From Streptomyces sp. CMB-StM0423 (GTDB lineage Bacteria > Actinomycetota > Actinomycetes > Streptomycetales > Streptomycetaceae): a stretch of 64,000 nucleotides of DNA. This document shows, piece after piece, positions 9,306 through 18,110 of this stretch. The notes beneath the pieces are model-generated. The model worked only from the letters and a program-made list of their open reading frames with translations. It was not told where the DNA came from and did not search any database. The translations under genes and the position numbers were made by a program. Positions within the stretch are counted from its first letter, which is position 1, and each line of letters opens with the position of its first letter. The stretch is from the NCBI RefSeq assembly GCF_002847285.1, contig NZ_CP025407.1, positions 7,319,001-7,383,000 on the forward strand, read 5' to 3'.

Positions 9306-10255
9306 TCCCCGTCCTGGAGATCGGCGGCACGCACGTCACCGCCGCGCTGGTCTCCCCGCGGACCGCCGCCGTCGCCACCCGCGTGCGGCGTCCGCTGGAC
9401 GCGCGGGCCCGCGCCGAGGACATCCTCGGCGCGGTCCTGCGCTGCGCCCGCGCCCTGCCGGCGACGCCGGCGGGCGCGCGGTGGGGGGTGGCGGTGCCGG
9501 GTCCCTTCGACTACGCGACGGGCATCGCGCTCTTCGCCGACGTCGGCAAGTTCGAGTCGCTGTACGGGGTGGACGTGCGGAAGGCGCTGCTCGACGGACT
9601 GCCGGGGAGTCCGTCGGGCATCGCCTTCCGCAACGACGCGCACGCCTTCCTCGCCGGCGAGTGGGCCGCGGGCGCCGCCCGCGGCCACACCCGCGCGGTG
9701 GGCATCACCCTGGGCACGGGCGTCGGCTCCGCGTTCCTCGCGGACGGCACGCTGCACACGACGGGTCCGGGGCTGCCGCCGGAGGGCCGGATGGACCTGG
9801 CCAGGATCGACGGCATACCGCTGGAGGAGGTGGTCTCCCGCCGGGCGATCCTCGCCCGGTACGGGACCGCCGCGGACGGCGGGGGCGGACCGGGGCCCGG
9901 GGACGGGGCGGGCGCGGGTGTCGACGTGCGCGAGATCGCGGAGCGCGCGCGGGCGGGGGAGGAGCGGGCCCGCCGGGTGCTCGGCGCGGCGTTCGGCGCG
10001 CTCGGCGCGGAACTGGGCCCGCGGCTGGCGGCGTTCGGCGCCACGGCGCTGGTCGTCGGCGGCTCCATGGCGGACTCCTGGGACCTGGTCGCGCCACCCC
10101 TGACCACCGCCCTGGCGGCCGGAGGCTGGCGGCCGGACGCCGGCACACCGGACTCCGCGGAACCGCCCCCGGGATCCCGCCGGTTGGTACGGGCCCTGCT
10201 CGGCGAGGACGCCGGGCTGATCGGCGCCGCCGCTGCCGCCGGGGGTGCCGGATGA
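9302..10255 (+). CDS. ROK-family sugar kinase, TTG start
   Basis: ATP-dependent hexokinase-like protein of 317 residues, probably phosphorylating mannose from the GH38 reaction. The first residues after the start, IPVLEIGGTHVTAALV, are the ROK phosphate-1 loop. GVAVPGPFDYATG and GITLGTGVGSAFL are the glucose-binding and adenosine loops, and FRNDAHAFLAGEW carries the catalytic Asp. The ROK zinc motif CGxxGCxE is absent (GPGLPPEGRMDL lies in its place), and there is no N-terminal DNA-binding domain, so it is an enzyme rather than a repressor. TTG 9302 overlaps the upstream TGA by four bases, implying translational coupling; no better ATG or GTG start exists before the phosphate loop. Substrate is inferred from context only. 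Confidence 0.82.
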   Translation: MIPVLEIGGTHVTAALVSPRTAAVATRVRRPLDARARAEDILGAVLRCARALPATPAGARWGVAVPGPFDYATGIALFADVGKFESLYGVDVRKALLDGLPGSPSGIAFRNDAHAFLAGEWAAGAARGHTRAVGITLGTGVGSAFLADGTLHTTGPGLPPEGRMDLARIDGIPLEEVVSRRAILARYGTAADGGGGPGPGDGAGAGVDVREIAERARAGEERARRVLGAAFGALGAELGPRLAAFGATALVVGGSMADSWDLVAPPLTTALAAGGWRPDAGTPDSAEPPPGSRRLVRALLGEDAGLIGAAAAAGGAG

Positions 10256-11316
10256 CGCCCGGCCCGGCCGGCGGGCCCGCTCCGCGGGACGCGCAGCCCA
10301 CGCTGCGGGACGTCGCGGAACGCGCCGCGGTCAGCGCCATGACGGTCTCGCGCGTGCTGCGCGACGACCCCAAGGTGCTGCCCGCCACCGCCGCCCGCGT
10401 CCGCGCCGCCGTCGCCGAACTCGGCTACCGGCGCAACGAGGTCGCCCGCAGCCTCCGCCTCGGCAGCGGCACCGGGCTCGTCGGCCTCGTCGTCACCAAC
10501 CTCGCCAACCCCTTCTACTCGCGCCTCGCCCTCGGCGTCGACGCCGTCGTCGCCCAGCACGGCCTCAAAGCCGTCATCGGCAACACCGGCCAGGACCCCG
10601 ACACCGAACGCAGCCTCGTCGAGGACCTCGTCGCCCGCCGCGTCGACGGCATCGTCGCCGTCCCCGCGGGCGGCGACCAGCGGCACCTGGCCGCCGCCGC
10701 GGCCGAGGGCGTGCCCGTCGTGCTGGCGAGCCGGCCGCCCGTCGGATTCGCCGCCGACCACGTCCTCGTCGACGACTACGGCGGCGCCCGCGCGGCGACC
10801 GAGCGGCTGCTGGCCGCAGGGCACCGCCGCATCGGCTTCCTCGGCTCCCCGCCCGCCGTCTACACCGGCACCGAGCGACTCCGCGGCTACGCCGCCGCCC
10901 TCGCCGCCGCCGGGCTGCCCGCCGACGGCACGTACATACGGCAGGGGCAGCAGCAGACCGCGGAAGCCGCCCGCGCCGCCGCCTCGCTGCTCGCCCTGCC
11001 CGAGCCGCCGACCGCGCTGTTCTGCTCCAACAACCGCAACACCATCGGCGCCTTCCGCGCCATCCGCGAGGCCGGCACCGCCACCGCCCTCGCCGGGTTC
11101 GACGACTTCGAGATGGCCGACACCCTCGGGCTGCCGCTCACCCTCGTCGCGTACGACACCGACGAACTCGGCCGCGAGGCCGGCCGCCTGCTCCTCGCCC
11201 GCCTCGGCGAACGCGCCGCCGGCGCCGGCCCTCGCGTGGACACTGCACCGGCCCCGCCGGAGCGCCGGACCATGGTCCCGACCACCCTCGTCTCCTACGG
11301 CACCCCGGACCCGTAA
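10252..11316 (+). CDS. LacI-family transcriptional repressor
   Basis: 354-residue DNA-binding regulator. The helix-turn-helix is at about residues 17-64 (TLRDVAERAAVSAMTVSRVLRDD ending with the hinge RRNEVARSLRLG), followed by a periplasmic-binding-protein-like effector domain (GLVGLVVTNLANPFYSRLA, RVDGIVAVPAGG, GHRRIGFLG, ALFCSNNRNTIGAFRAI, LAGFDDFEMADTL). ATG overlaps the kinase stop as ATGA. As last gene of the operon it probably controls its own transcription by binding the palindrome at 1033-1050 and releasing it on binding a mannoside or a phosphorylated product. The effector cannot be read from sequence. Confidence 0.9.
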   Translation: MTPGPAGGPAPRDAQPTLRDVAERAAVSAMTVSRVLRDDPKVLPATAARVRAAVAELGYRRNEVARSLRLGSGTGLVGLVVTNLANPFYSRLALGVDAVVAQHGLKAVIGNTGQDPDTERSLVEDLVARRVDGIVAVPAGGDQRHLAAAAAEGVPVVLASRPPVGFAADHVLVDDYGGARAATERLLAAGHRRIGFLGSPPAVYTGTERLRGYAAALAAAGLPADGTYIRQGQQQTAEAARAAASLLALPEPPTALFCSNNRNTIGAFRAIREAGTATALAGFDDFEMADTLGLPLTLVAYDTDELGREAGRLLLARLGERAAGAGPRVDTAPAPPERRTMVPTTLVSYGTPDP

Positions 11317-11347
11317 CGGGATCCGCGCACCCGGGCCCTTCCGTCCA

Positions 11348-11369
11348 TGTAACATCCGCTATCTGGATG
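11348..11369. promoter_or_regulatory. Candidate IclR operator upstream of iclR gene 1
   Basis: TGTAACATCCGC at 11348-11359 resembles TGCAACATGCGG (18997) and TGCAACATGTGG (19128), which lie upstream of the second, similar IclR gene. An overlapping inverted repeat, CATCC at 11353-11357 with GGATG at 11365-11369, is also present. It lies about 55-75 bp before ATG 11422, a suitable position for autoregulation. The motif resemblance is visible; binding is inferred. Confidence 0.45.
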
Positions 11370-11421
11370 AGCCATCTTCCCGCCAGGGGAACGGGGGCCG
11401 GGACCGGGAACGGAGGTCGCG

Positions 11422-12222
11422 ATGGCGGCAACGGGAGGCACCGCGTCGGGCACGCAGAGCGTGGAGCGCGCCCTGTCACTGCTGTCGTACTTCACCGACG
11501 AGCAGCCGGAGCGCCGCATCGCCGAGCTGGTCGAGCTGAGCGGCCTCGGCCAGTCCACCGTCTCCCGGCTCGTGGCCGCCCTGGAGTCGCTCGGCTATCT
11601 CGTCCGGGACGAGCGCAGCGGCCTGCACCGCATCGGCCCCAAGGTCGTCGAACTGGCCGGCGTCGCGCTGAACCAGTCCACCGTCCACCGCGCCGCCCGC
11701 CAGGTCGCCCAGAACCTCGCCCACGAACTCGGCCTCGGCGCCAACGTCGCGGAACGCCACGGCGACCGCATGTTCTACCTCTGCCACTTCGAAGGCCCCC
11801 TCGCCCCGCGGACCTTCACCCTCACCGGCCGCTCCGCCCCGCTGCACGCCACCGCCATGGGCAAGGCGCTGCTCTCCGGGCTCGCCGAGGACGAGGTCCG
11901 CGATCTCATGGGCCCCGACTACCCCGCGTACACCCGCAGGACCATCACCGGCCTCCCCGGGCTGCTCGACGCCCTGGCCGAGACCCGCGCCCGCGGCTAC
12001 GCCACCGAAATCGAGGAACTGGCCTTCGGCCGCGCCTGCCTCGCCGCGCCCGTACGCGACCGCTCGGGCGCGGTCGTCGCCGCGCTGTCGGTCTCCGGCT
12101 CGCTGTCCGCCATGGATCTGACCGCCCGTCAGGACACGCTCGCCGCCAGGACCGTCGAGTACGCCGACCAGATCTCCACCGGACTCGGCTACCTCGCCCA
12201 CGCCCGCCCCGCCGCGCTCTGA
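11422..12222 (+). CDS. IclR-family transcriptional regulator (paralogue 1)
   Basis: 266-residue regulator with a winged helix-turn-helix in the first 80 residues (SVERALSLLSYFTDEQPERR, GLGQSTVSRLVAALESLGYL) and a GAF-like effector domain (LGLGANVAERHGDRMFYLCH, LHATAMGKALLSGL, RGYATEIEELAFGRACLAAPV). ATG 11422 follows GGAGG at 11411-11415. It is monocistronic: upstream is the end of the mannoside operon, downstream a strong hairpin separates it from a convergent GH31 gene. It closely resembles the IclR protein at 18107-18973 along its whole length, so the two are probably duplicates with overlapping DNA targets. Likely ligand: a sugar or sugar-acid metabolite, not identifiable here. Confidence 0.88.
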   Translation: MAATGGTASGTQSVERALSLLSYFTDEQPERRIAELVELSGLGQSTVSRLVAALESLGYLVRDERSGLHRIGPKVVELAGVALNQSTVHRAARQVAQNLAHELGLGANVAERHGDRMFYLCHFEGPLAPRTFTLTGRSAPLHATAMGKALLSGLAEDEVRDLMGPDYPAYTRRTITGLPGLLDALAETRARGYATEIEELAFGRACLAAPVRDRSGAVVAALSVSGSLSAMDLTARQDTLAARTVEYADQISTGLGYLAHARPAAL

Positions 12223-12254
12223 ACCCGCCGCCCCCGTAAGCCCGTACGCCCGTT

Positions 12255-12295
12255 CCGCACCCCGGGACACAGGTGAGCCCGGTCCCGGGGTGCGG
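12255..12295. terminator. Bidirectional hairpin terminator between convergent iclR and GH31 genes
   Basis: Perfect 14-bp stem (12255-12268 with 12282-12295; arm CCGCACCCCGGGAC) with a 13-nt loop, lying between the stops at 12222 and 12370. No T-run follows, which is usual for actinobacterial terminators. Confidence 0.75.
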
Positions 12296-12369
12296 GCCTC
12301 GGGACCGGGCTCCGGCGGGCGTCGGCCGAACCCTCGACGGCGACGACCGCCCGCTTCACCCGCGGACGC

Positions 12370-14838
12370 TCACGACCTCCCGCCCACCAGCCGGTAGTCG
12401 TGCCCCGCGCGCAGCGGGAACCCGACCGCGCCGGTGACGGGGTCCACGGAGAAGTCGACCGCGCGTCCTGTGGTCGTGTCCAGCACCTTCAGCGACTTCG
12501 CGTGCCAGCCGGCGTTCGCGTTCACGATCCTGGACGTGCGCTTCCCGTCACCGTAGCTGTACACCGAATCCCGCGTCACCGGGAATACCTGTGCCTGAAG
12601 CCGGGCCGAAGAACCGGCCTCCACCCGGCGCACCAGCACGCCCTTCCCGCCCACGAACGCCGGCACGTCGCCCCGGGCCACCTCGTGGCCCGTGAGCGTC
12701 ACCGGGCCCTCGTGCCGCTCGCCGGTGTTGACGTCGATCCACCTCCCCGCCGGCAGGTACACGTCCCGCCCGGTCGCCGTCGCGAAGTCCGCCCCCCACA
12801 CCGGGGCGGCCAGCAGCGACTCACCGAGCATCCACTCGTACCGCCGGGTCGACTCGTCGACCAGCCCGTACGTCCGCTCGTCCGCCGGATACGCCAGGTG
12901 CAGCGGCGTCATCGCGTACGGGAAGCCGGAGGCGTGCCCGTCGAGGACCGCGTCGTAGAGGTACGGATGCAGCGAGTCGTGCCACAGCGCCAGCTTCCTT
13001 GCGTCCGCGGCCACGTCGTCCCCGAACCGCCACGGCCCCTGGCCGAAGCCGAGCACCGGCGTGAGCGCGTTGAACTGCACGTTGCGGGCGAAGTACGCGC
13101 GGTACGCCGGGTCGGTCGGCTCCGCCTTGCCGGGGGTGCCGCCGACGAAGTCCGGGTAGAGGTTGCCGTAGCCGCTGGCCGCGATGTTCAGCAGGTTCAC
13201 CGGCATCCGGTCGGGGTCCTCGTGGTACACCGCGCCCGTGCCGTAGATCGTGTCGTTGATCCTGGCCCAGTCGCCGGGCAGCGAATAGGCGGTGTTGCGC
13301 ACCATCACCGCGTCCCCGGCGTCGTGCAGCGCCTTCAGCAGCGCGTTCCAGTTGCCGTCGCGCCACAGGTCGGGGCTGTAGAGCATGGTGTCCTCCTTCC
13401 AGCCGTCCACGCCCCACTTGCGGGTCTGCGCCACGTACCAGTCGACGGCCTCCGGATTCCGGCCGTCCAGCACGTACGACGCACCGGAGGGGAACTGCGC
13501 CCGGGTGACCTTCACCGGCTCGCCGTCCGGGCCGGCCAGCAGGTAGCCGCTGCGCCGGGCCTCCTCCACGAACCCGGCGTCCGTGGCCGGGTTGTGGTTG
13601 CCGCCGTCGTCCTTCGCGGCCTTGAAGTTGTTGCGTGCGCCGAGGAGGAGCGCCACGTCGTTGCTCGCGAAGAGCCGCTTCAGCGCATCCGGGTCCGGGT
13701 AGCGGGGGTTGGGCAGCCCGTCGTCGCGGCCCTCCTCCGCCGTGTCGTCCCACATCCCGAAGGAGTTCGTGGTGCCCTCCGCCGGATTGCCGCGCTCACC
13801 CGGCCAGAAGCCGGAGCCGACCACGCCCCAGCCCAGCGGATAGCCGTGGTCGAGGAAGTCCCGCACGGTGTCCTCCACCGACGACTGGTACGTGTTCCAG
13901 CCCAGTGCCCCGTACGCCTCCCAGCCGAGTTCGAACATCCGCGGCCGCGGCCGGACGTCCGCGTATCCTGCGGCGTGCCGGGCCCGGCGGTAGTCGGCGT
14001 AGAGCTGTTTGACGTCCGTGCCGAGGAAGTAGTGCAGCCCGTCGACGCCGTCGGCGCCCGCCACCCCCAGCCGGTTCTCCGTCTCCGTCAGGCCGACGCG
14101 CTTCTGCCCCTCGGCGAACAGCACTTCGGCGAAGCTCTGCCGCGGAAAGACCGCGAAGGTGGAGACGAAGCGCTTGCAGGAGCCCTGGTTGGTGACGTTG
14201 TCCAGGACCAGCCCGGTCAGCTCCGCCCGCGGGCGCGCCTCCACCTTGCCGCTGCACGGCGTGCCGGTCTCCGGCCGGCCGTCCCCGAACGAGCCGTGGT
14301 CGCCGAGCCCGTACGCCGGGCCGGCATGACCCGTGCGCAGGTCGACGGTGCTCGACGCGGGCAGCCCGGTCACCGCCACGCCCACCGAGCGGGCCTGCGG
14401 ACGCAGCACGACGCGCGCCGGGCCGCCGCCGGCGAGCCGCACGTCCAGCACCGCCGCCGACCGGCCCGCCGTGACGAGCCGGGCGGACTCCGCGTCCGCG
14501 AACTCCGCGTCCCCCGGGCCCTTCACCCGCAGCCCGGACACGGCGTGCGGCGGCGCCACGGCCGTGCCGTCGCGCCGCTCGAAGCCGTAGCGGAACCCGT
14601 CCTCCGCGATCGTCATCCGGTACGTCGCGCCGGTGACGACCAGGCCGCGCCCCTGCTCGGTGACGCGGTACCCCGCCGGGCTCCCCGCGGAACCCGCCAC
14701 CCCCGCGACCCCGGCGCCCCGCCCCGCGTCCGCAGGCTGCGCTGCCTGCGCGGGCGGCAGCAGCGCCGGGAGCAGCGCGAGCGGCAGCGCGGGCAGCAGC
14801 GTACGGCGCACCGCGCGCGCTCTGACACCTGTGCGCAC
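12370..14838 (-). CDS. Secreted glycoside hydrolase family 31 (alpha-glucosidase/xylosidase type)
   Basis: 822-residue exported glycosidase. Basic N-terminus, then a hydrophobic Sec-type signal (ALPLALLPALLPPAQAA). A non-catalytic beta domain leads into the (beta/alpha)8 barrel with RPRMFELGWEAYGALGWNTYQ, SGFWPGERGN and the nucleophile motif GWKEDTM (Asp483). Downstream NIAASGYGNLYPDFVGG, PVLGFGQGPW and WMLGESLLAAPVW are typical of GH31. GTG 14838 lies five bases after GAGGAG; an alternative GTG at 14844 overlaps the upstream stop. It is the last gene of the iclR-permease-permease-binding-protein operon, so its oligosaccharide products are probably what that importer takes up. Exact linkage specificity is unknown. 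Confidence 0.85.
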   Translation of the reverse strand: MRTGVRARAVRRTLLPALPLALLPALLPPAQAAQPADAGRGAGVAGVAGSAGSPAGYRVTEQGRGLVVTGATYRMTIAEDGFRYGFERRDGTAVAPPHAVSGLRVKGPGDAEFADAESARLVTAGRSAAVLDVRLAGGGPARVVLRPQARSVGVAVTGLPASSTVDLRTGHAGPAYGLGDHGSFGDGRPETGTPCSGKVEARPRAELTGLVLDNVTNQGSCKRFVSTFAVFPRQSFAEVLFAEGQKRVGLTETENRLGVAGADGVDGLHYFLGTDVKQLYADYRRARHAAGYADVRPRPRMFELGWEAYGALGWNTYQSSVEDTVRDFLDHGYPLGWGVVGSGFWPGERGNPAEGTTNSFGMWDDTAEEGRDDGLPNPRYPDPDALKRLFASNDVALLLGARNNFKAAKDDGGNHNPATDAGFVEEARRSGYLLAGPDGEPVKVTRAQFPSGASYVLDGRNPEAVDWYVAQTRKWGVDGWKEDTMLYSPDLWRDGNWNALLKALHDAGDAVMVRNTAYSLPGDWARINDTIYGTGAVYHEDPDRMPVNLLNIAASGYGNLYPDFVGGTPGKAEPTDPAYRAYFARNVQFNALTPVLGFGQGPWRFGDDVAADARKLALWHDSLHPYLYDAVLDGHASGFPYAMTPLHLAYPADERTYGLVDESTRRYEWMLGESLLAAPVWGADFATATGRDVYLPAGRWIDVNTGERHEGPVTLTGHEVARGDVPAFVGGKGVLVRRVEAGSSARLQAQVFPVTRDSVYSYGDGKRTSRIVNANAGWHAKSLKVLDTTTGRAVDFSVDPVTGAVGFPLRAGHDYRLVGGRS

Positions 14839-14840
14839 GC

Positions 14841-16139
14841 TCACTCCTCGATCAGGCGGACGACGTCCTCGCCGGCCGTCCGCATCGCGTCCTTCGCCGA
14901 GGAGTCGCCCACCAGCACCGCCTGCACCTGCTTGGCGACCGCCTCCTCGATCTGCGCGTTGTTCGCGTACGTCCAGAACGGGCCGGGCGTCGCGGTCGCC
15001 GTGATCTTCTCCGTCCACTCCGTGGTGAACGTGTCCGACGCCACCTCCGGCGCCGCGAGGCCCTCCGCCGTCGTCGGCGGCAGCGCCAGCTTCCCGAAGT
15101 AGTCGACGACCGTGGCCTGGTCGGAGGTGGTGTGCACGGCGAAGTCCGTCGCCGCCGCCGAACCCTCGCCCTTCGTCACCACGATGACGTGCCCCCACAG
15201 CAGCGCCTGCGGGTCGTCGCCCTTCTTCAGCACCGGCCGCGGCACCGCGACCATCGCCTCCGCCAGCGACTCGTCGGTCGCCTCCGCCAGCGTCGCGCCC
15301 TTGCCGACCAGCGCGTCGTCGTAGAAGCCCACCTTGCCCTGCGCGAACAGCGCGCGGGCGTCGAAGCGGTCCACCGCCTTGGCGATCAGCTTCTCGTCGT
15401 AGAGCTTCTTGAACCACTCCACGGCGTCCACCGACGCGTCGTCGCCGATCGCGACCTCGCCGTCCGCCAGGATCGGGCAGCCGAAGGTCTGCATCCACGG
15501 GAAGATGTCCTTGAGCTGCTCCACCTTCGTCGCCGCCGCGTACGGCGTCACCCCGCCGCCCAGGTCCTTCAGCGCCCGCAGCGCGTCCTCGAACTCCGCG
15601 ATCGTGCCCGGCAGCCGGCGGATCCCGGCCTCGTCCAGCAGCTTCTGGTTGCCGATCAGCCCGATGGAGCCCGTCGTCCACGGCAGTCCGTACTGCACAC
15701 CCTCGTACTGCCCGCTCTGCAGTGCCACGTCCGTGTAGCCCGCCCCGGCCGCCGCGTCCCCCAGGTCCAGCAGCGTGCCCATCTGCGCCACCGCCGCCAG
15801 CCACGCGATGTCCAACTGCACCGCGCCGCTGATTCCCCCGCTGCTCAGCTTCAGCGTCAACTGCTTCAGATACTCGTTGTACGGATACTCCGTCGTGGAG
15901 ACCTCCACCTTCCCGGACTTCTCCCAGGCGGTGATGATCCCCTCCACGACGGGCTTGCTTGCCTCCTCGTTGAGGGCCCAGGAGGTGAAGCCGAACTTCT
16001 TGGCATCGGCGTCGCCGCCGTCGCCCGAGCCGCCCCCGGAGGGGGCGCAGGCGGCGAGGGCGCCGGGCACGGCGAGCCCGAGGGTGCCCAGGCCCAGCAG
16101 TCTGAGGGTGTCGCGGCGTGGAAGTGCGTGGCGGGACAT
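14841..16139 (-). CDS. Sugar ABC transporter solute-binding lipoprotein
   Basis: 432-residue family 1 carbohydrate-binding protein. N-terminus MSRHALPRRDTLRLLGLGTL followed by AVPGALAAC gives an RR-containing signal with lipobox LAAC. Binding-protein features include SWALNEEASKPVVEGIITAWEK, YNEYLKQLTLKL, GLPWTTGSIGLIGNQKLLDEAG and IFPWMQTFGCPILADGE. ATG 16139 is preceded by a GGAG-type ribosome site. It sits 58 bp after the second permease gene and four to seven bases before the GH31 start. It presumably captures oligosaccharides released by the co-transcribed GH31 or the divergently encoded GH16 enzyme. Confidence 0.9.
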   Translation of the reverse strand: MSRHALPRRDTLRLLGLGTLGLAVPGALAACAPSGGGSGDGGDADAKKFGFTSWALNEEASKPVVEGIITAWEKSGKVEVSTTEYPYNEYLKQLTLKLSSGGISGAVQLDIAWLAAVAQMGTLLDLGDAAAGAGYTDVALQSGQYEGVQYGLPWTTGSIGLIGNQKLLDEAGIRRLPGTIAEFEDALRALKDLGGGVTPYAAATKVEQLKDIFPWMQTFGCPILADGEVAIGDDASVDAVEWFKKLYDEKLIAKAVDRFDARALFAQGKVGFYDDALVGKGATLAEATDESLAEAMVAVPRPVLKKGDDPQALLWGHVIVVTKGEGSAAATDFAVHTTSDQATVVDYFGKLALPPTTAEGLAAPEVASDTFTTEWTEKITATATPGPFWTYANNAQIEEAVAKQVQAVLVGDSSAKDAMRTAGEDVVRLIEE

Positions 16140-16197
16140 GCCGACTCCTTGGAAGTTGGGAAGCGTGGCGCGGTACGGGACCGGGCGCCGGCGCCGG

Positions 16198-17139
16198 TCA
16201 GCTCTTGACGGCTCCGGCGGTCAGCCCTCCGACGAGGTACCGCTGCAGGAACATGAACGCGACGACCACCGGCACCGAGACGATCAGCGACGCCGCCATC
16301 AGCGCCGGCCAGGCCGTCTGGAACTCGCCGATGTAGGTGTTCACCAGGCCCGGCGGCAGCGTCATCGTGTCGTCGCCCGACAGTGTCAGCGCGAAGATGA
16401 AGTCGTTCCAGCCGCGGACGAACGCGAACAGGCCGGCCGCGACCATCCCGGGCGCCGCCAGCGGCGCGACGATGCTGTGCAGGGTGCGCCAGCGGGACGC
16501 GCCGTCGATGGCCGCCGCCTCCAGCAGCGCGTCGGGCACCGTGTCGAAGATGCCCTTCAGCATCCACACGCACAGCGGCATGGTGAACGTGGTGAAGGAC
16601 AGGATCAGCGCCGTGTACGTGCCGAGCAGGTCGAACTGGCGGAACACCGCGTACAGCGTGATCAGCAGCAGCGCCTGCGGGAACATCTGCGAGGCGAGCA
16701 CGAAGTTCATCAGCGACTTGCGGCCGCGGTAGCGGAACTTGGAGAACGAGTAGCCCATGTACGTGGAGACCACCACGCTCAGCAGCGCCGTGACCCCGGC
16801 CACGATCACGCTGTTGACCATGTAGTCGAAGAGCTTGTCGTTCTCCGCGAACGCCCGGAAGTGCGCGAACGTGATCTCGGTGGGGAAGAACCGCGGCGGG
16901 AAGCGGAACGCCTGGCCCGGCGGGCTGAGCGCGGTGACCAGCATCCAGTACATCGGCAGCAGGCCGAACAGCCCGATGACGCCCACCGCTGCCCACGCGG
17001 CGACGGAGGAGCGGACCTGGTCGGGGCGGCGGCGGGGCTTCCGGGGAGCCTGGCGGCTCCCGGCGGGGGTCCCGGGCGGGCCGGCGGACGGTGCCTTGGG
17101 GGAGGCGCCGTCGGCGGTGGTGAACTGGGCGGTGGTCAC
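16198..17139 (-). CDS. Sugar ABC transporter permease (MalG type)
   Basis: 313-residue membrane subunit. A proline/basic N-terminus precedes about six hydrophobic segments beginning at AAWAAVGVIGLFGLLPMYWMLV. The EAA loop reads EAAAIDGASRWRTLHSIVAP. GTG 17139 overlaps the stop of the preceding permease as GTGA and follows a GGAGGA ribosome site, so translation is coupled. It pairs with the permease at 17136-18110. No ATPase is encoded nearby; a shared MsiK-like ATPase is likely. Confidence 0.92.
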   Translation of the reverse strand: MTTAQFTTADGASPKAPSAGPPGTPAGSRQAPRKPRRRPDQVRSSVAAWAAVGVIGLFGLLPMYWMLVTALSPPGQAFRFPPRFFPTEITFAHFRAFAENDKLFDYMVNSVIVAGVTALLSVVVSTYMGYSFSKFRYRGRKSLMNFVLASQMFPQALLLITLYAVFRQFDLLGTYTALILSFTTFTMPLCVWMLKGIFDTVPDALLEAAAIDGASRWRTLHSIVAPLAAPGMVAAGLFAFVRGWNDFIFALTLSGDDTMTLPPGLVNTYIGEFQTAWPALMAASLIVSVPVVVAFMFLQRYLVGGLTAGAVKS

Positions 17140-18110
17140 GAGTGCTTGTCCTCCCGCTCGGAGGTCTTGAGGTACACCCCGACGAGGACCAGGAGCAGCA
17201 GCATCCACAACCCGCCGAGCGCGGCCGCGTGGCCGAGGTCGAAGCCCTTGAAGGCGTCCTGGTAGACGGCGACCGCGAAGGTCTCCGTGGCTCCGGCGGG
17301 GCCGCCGCCGGTGAGGACGTAGATGGTGTCGAAGTGCTGGAAGTTCCAGATGAACTCCAGCAGGAGCACGATCGCGGCGACGCCCCGCACTCCCGGCCAG
17401 GTGACGGCGCGGAACCGGCGCACGGCTCCCGCCCCGTCCACGGCCGCCGCCTCGTGCAGCTCGCGCGGCACGGTCTGCAGACCGGCCAGCATCATCACCA
17501 TCATCCACGGGAAGCTCGCCCACGTCTTGGTGACGATCACGGCGACCATGGCCGTGGTCGGCTCACCGAGCCACGACACGCTCTCGTCGATGAAGCCCAG
17601 CTCCAGCAACGCGCCGTTGAGGACCCCGTAGTTCGCATTGAAGATCCACATCCAGAGGAATGACACCACGACGCCGGGGATCACCCAGGGGAAGAGGAAG
17701 AGCCCGCGCAGGAACCCGCTGCCCTTCAGCCCGGTGTTCAGCGCCAGCGCGAGCGCGAACCCGACGGCGAACGGCGCGAGGGTGGCGCCGACGGTGAAGA
17801 CGAGGGTGTTCTCCAGCACCGGCCAGAAGTCGCGGTCGAGCACGTCGGCGTAGTTGTCGAGGCCGACGAACGTACGCCCCGGCAGCCGCAGATCCTGGTC
17901 GAAGAAGCCGGTGACGAGGGAGGCGACGAGCGGGTAGAACACGATCGCCGCGAAGAGCGCCAGGCCCGGCACGGTGAGGAGGAAGGCGAAGGCGCCGTTC
18001 GACAGCCGCTGCCCCTCGCGCTTGGCCGGCCTGGAGGTACGAGCCGGTGTGGGGGAGGGGGCGGGCGGCGCGGGGGCGGCCTGCTTCGGCGAGGCGGACG
18101 GGGGCGTCAC
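17136..18110 (-). CDS. Sugar ABC transporter permease (MalF type)
   Basis: 324-residue membrane subunit with a proline-rich cytoplasmic N-terminus (to about residue 38) and about six hydrophobic segments (FAFLLTVPGLALFAAIVFYP onward). The EAA loop reads EAAAVDGAGAVRRFRAVTWP, and VLTGGGPAGATETFAVAVYQ is the conserved periplasmic/TM segment of this family. GTG 18110 overlaps the iclR stop by four bases, which is an unusually tight link of regulator and transporter in one transcript. Confidence 0.92.
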   Translation of the reverse strand: MTPPSASPKQAAPAPPAPSPTPARTSRPAKREGQRLSNGAFAFLLTVPGLALFAAIVFYPLVASLVTGFFDQDLRLPGRTFVGLDNYADVLDRDFWPVLENTLVFTVGATLAPFAVGFALALALNTGLKGSGFLRGLFLFPWVIPGVVVSFLWMWIFNANYGVLNGALLELGFIDESVSWLGEPTTAMVAVIVTKTWASFPWMMVMMLAGLQTVPRELHEAAAVDGAGAVRRFRAVTWPGVRGVAAIVLLLEFIWNFQHFDTIYVLTGGGPAGATETFAVAVYQDAFKGFDLGHAAALGGLWMLLLLVLVGVYLKTSEREDKHS

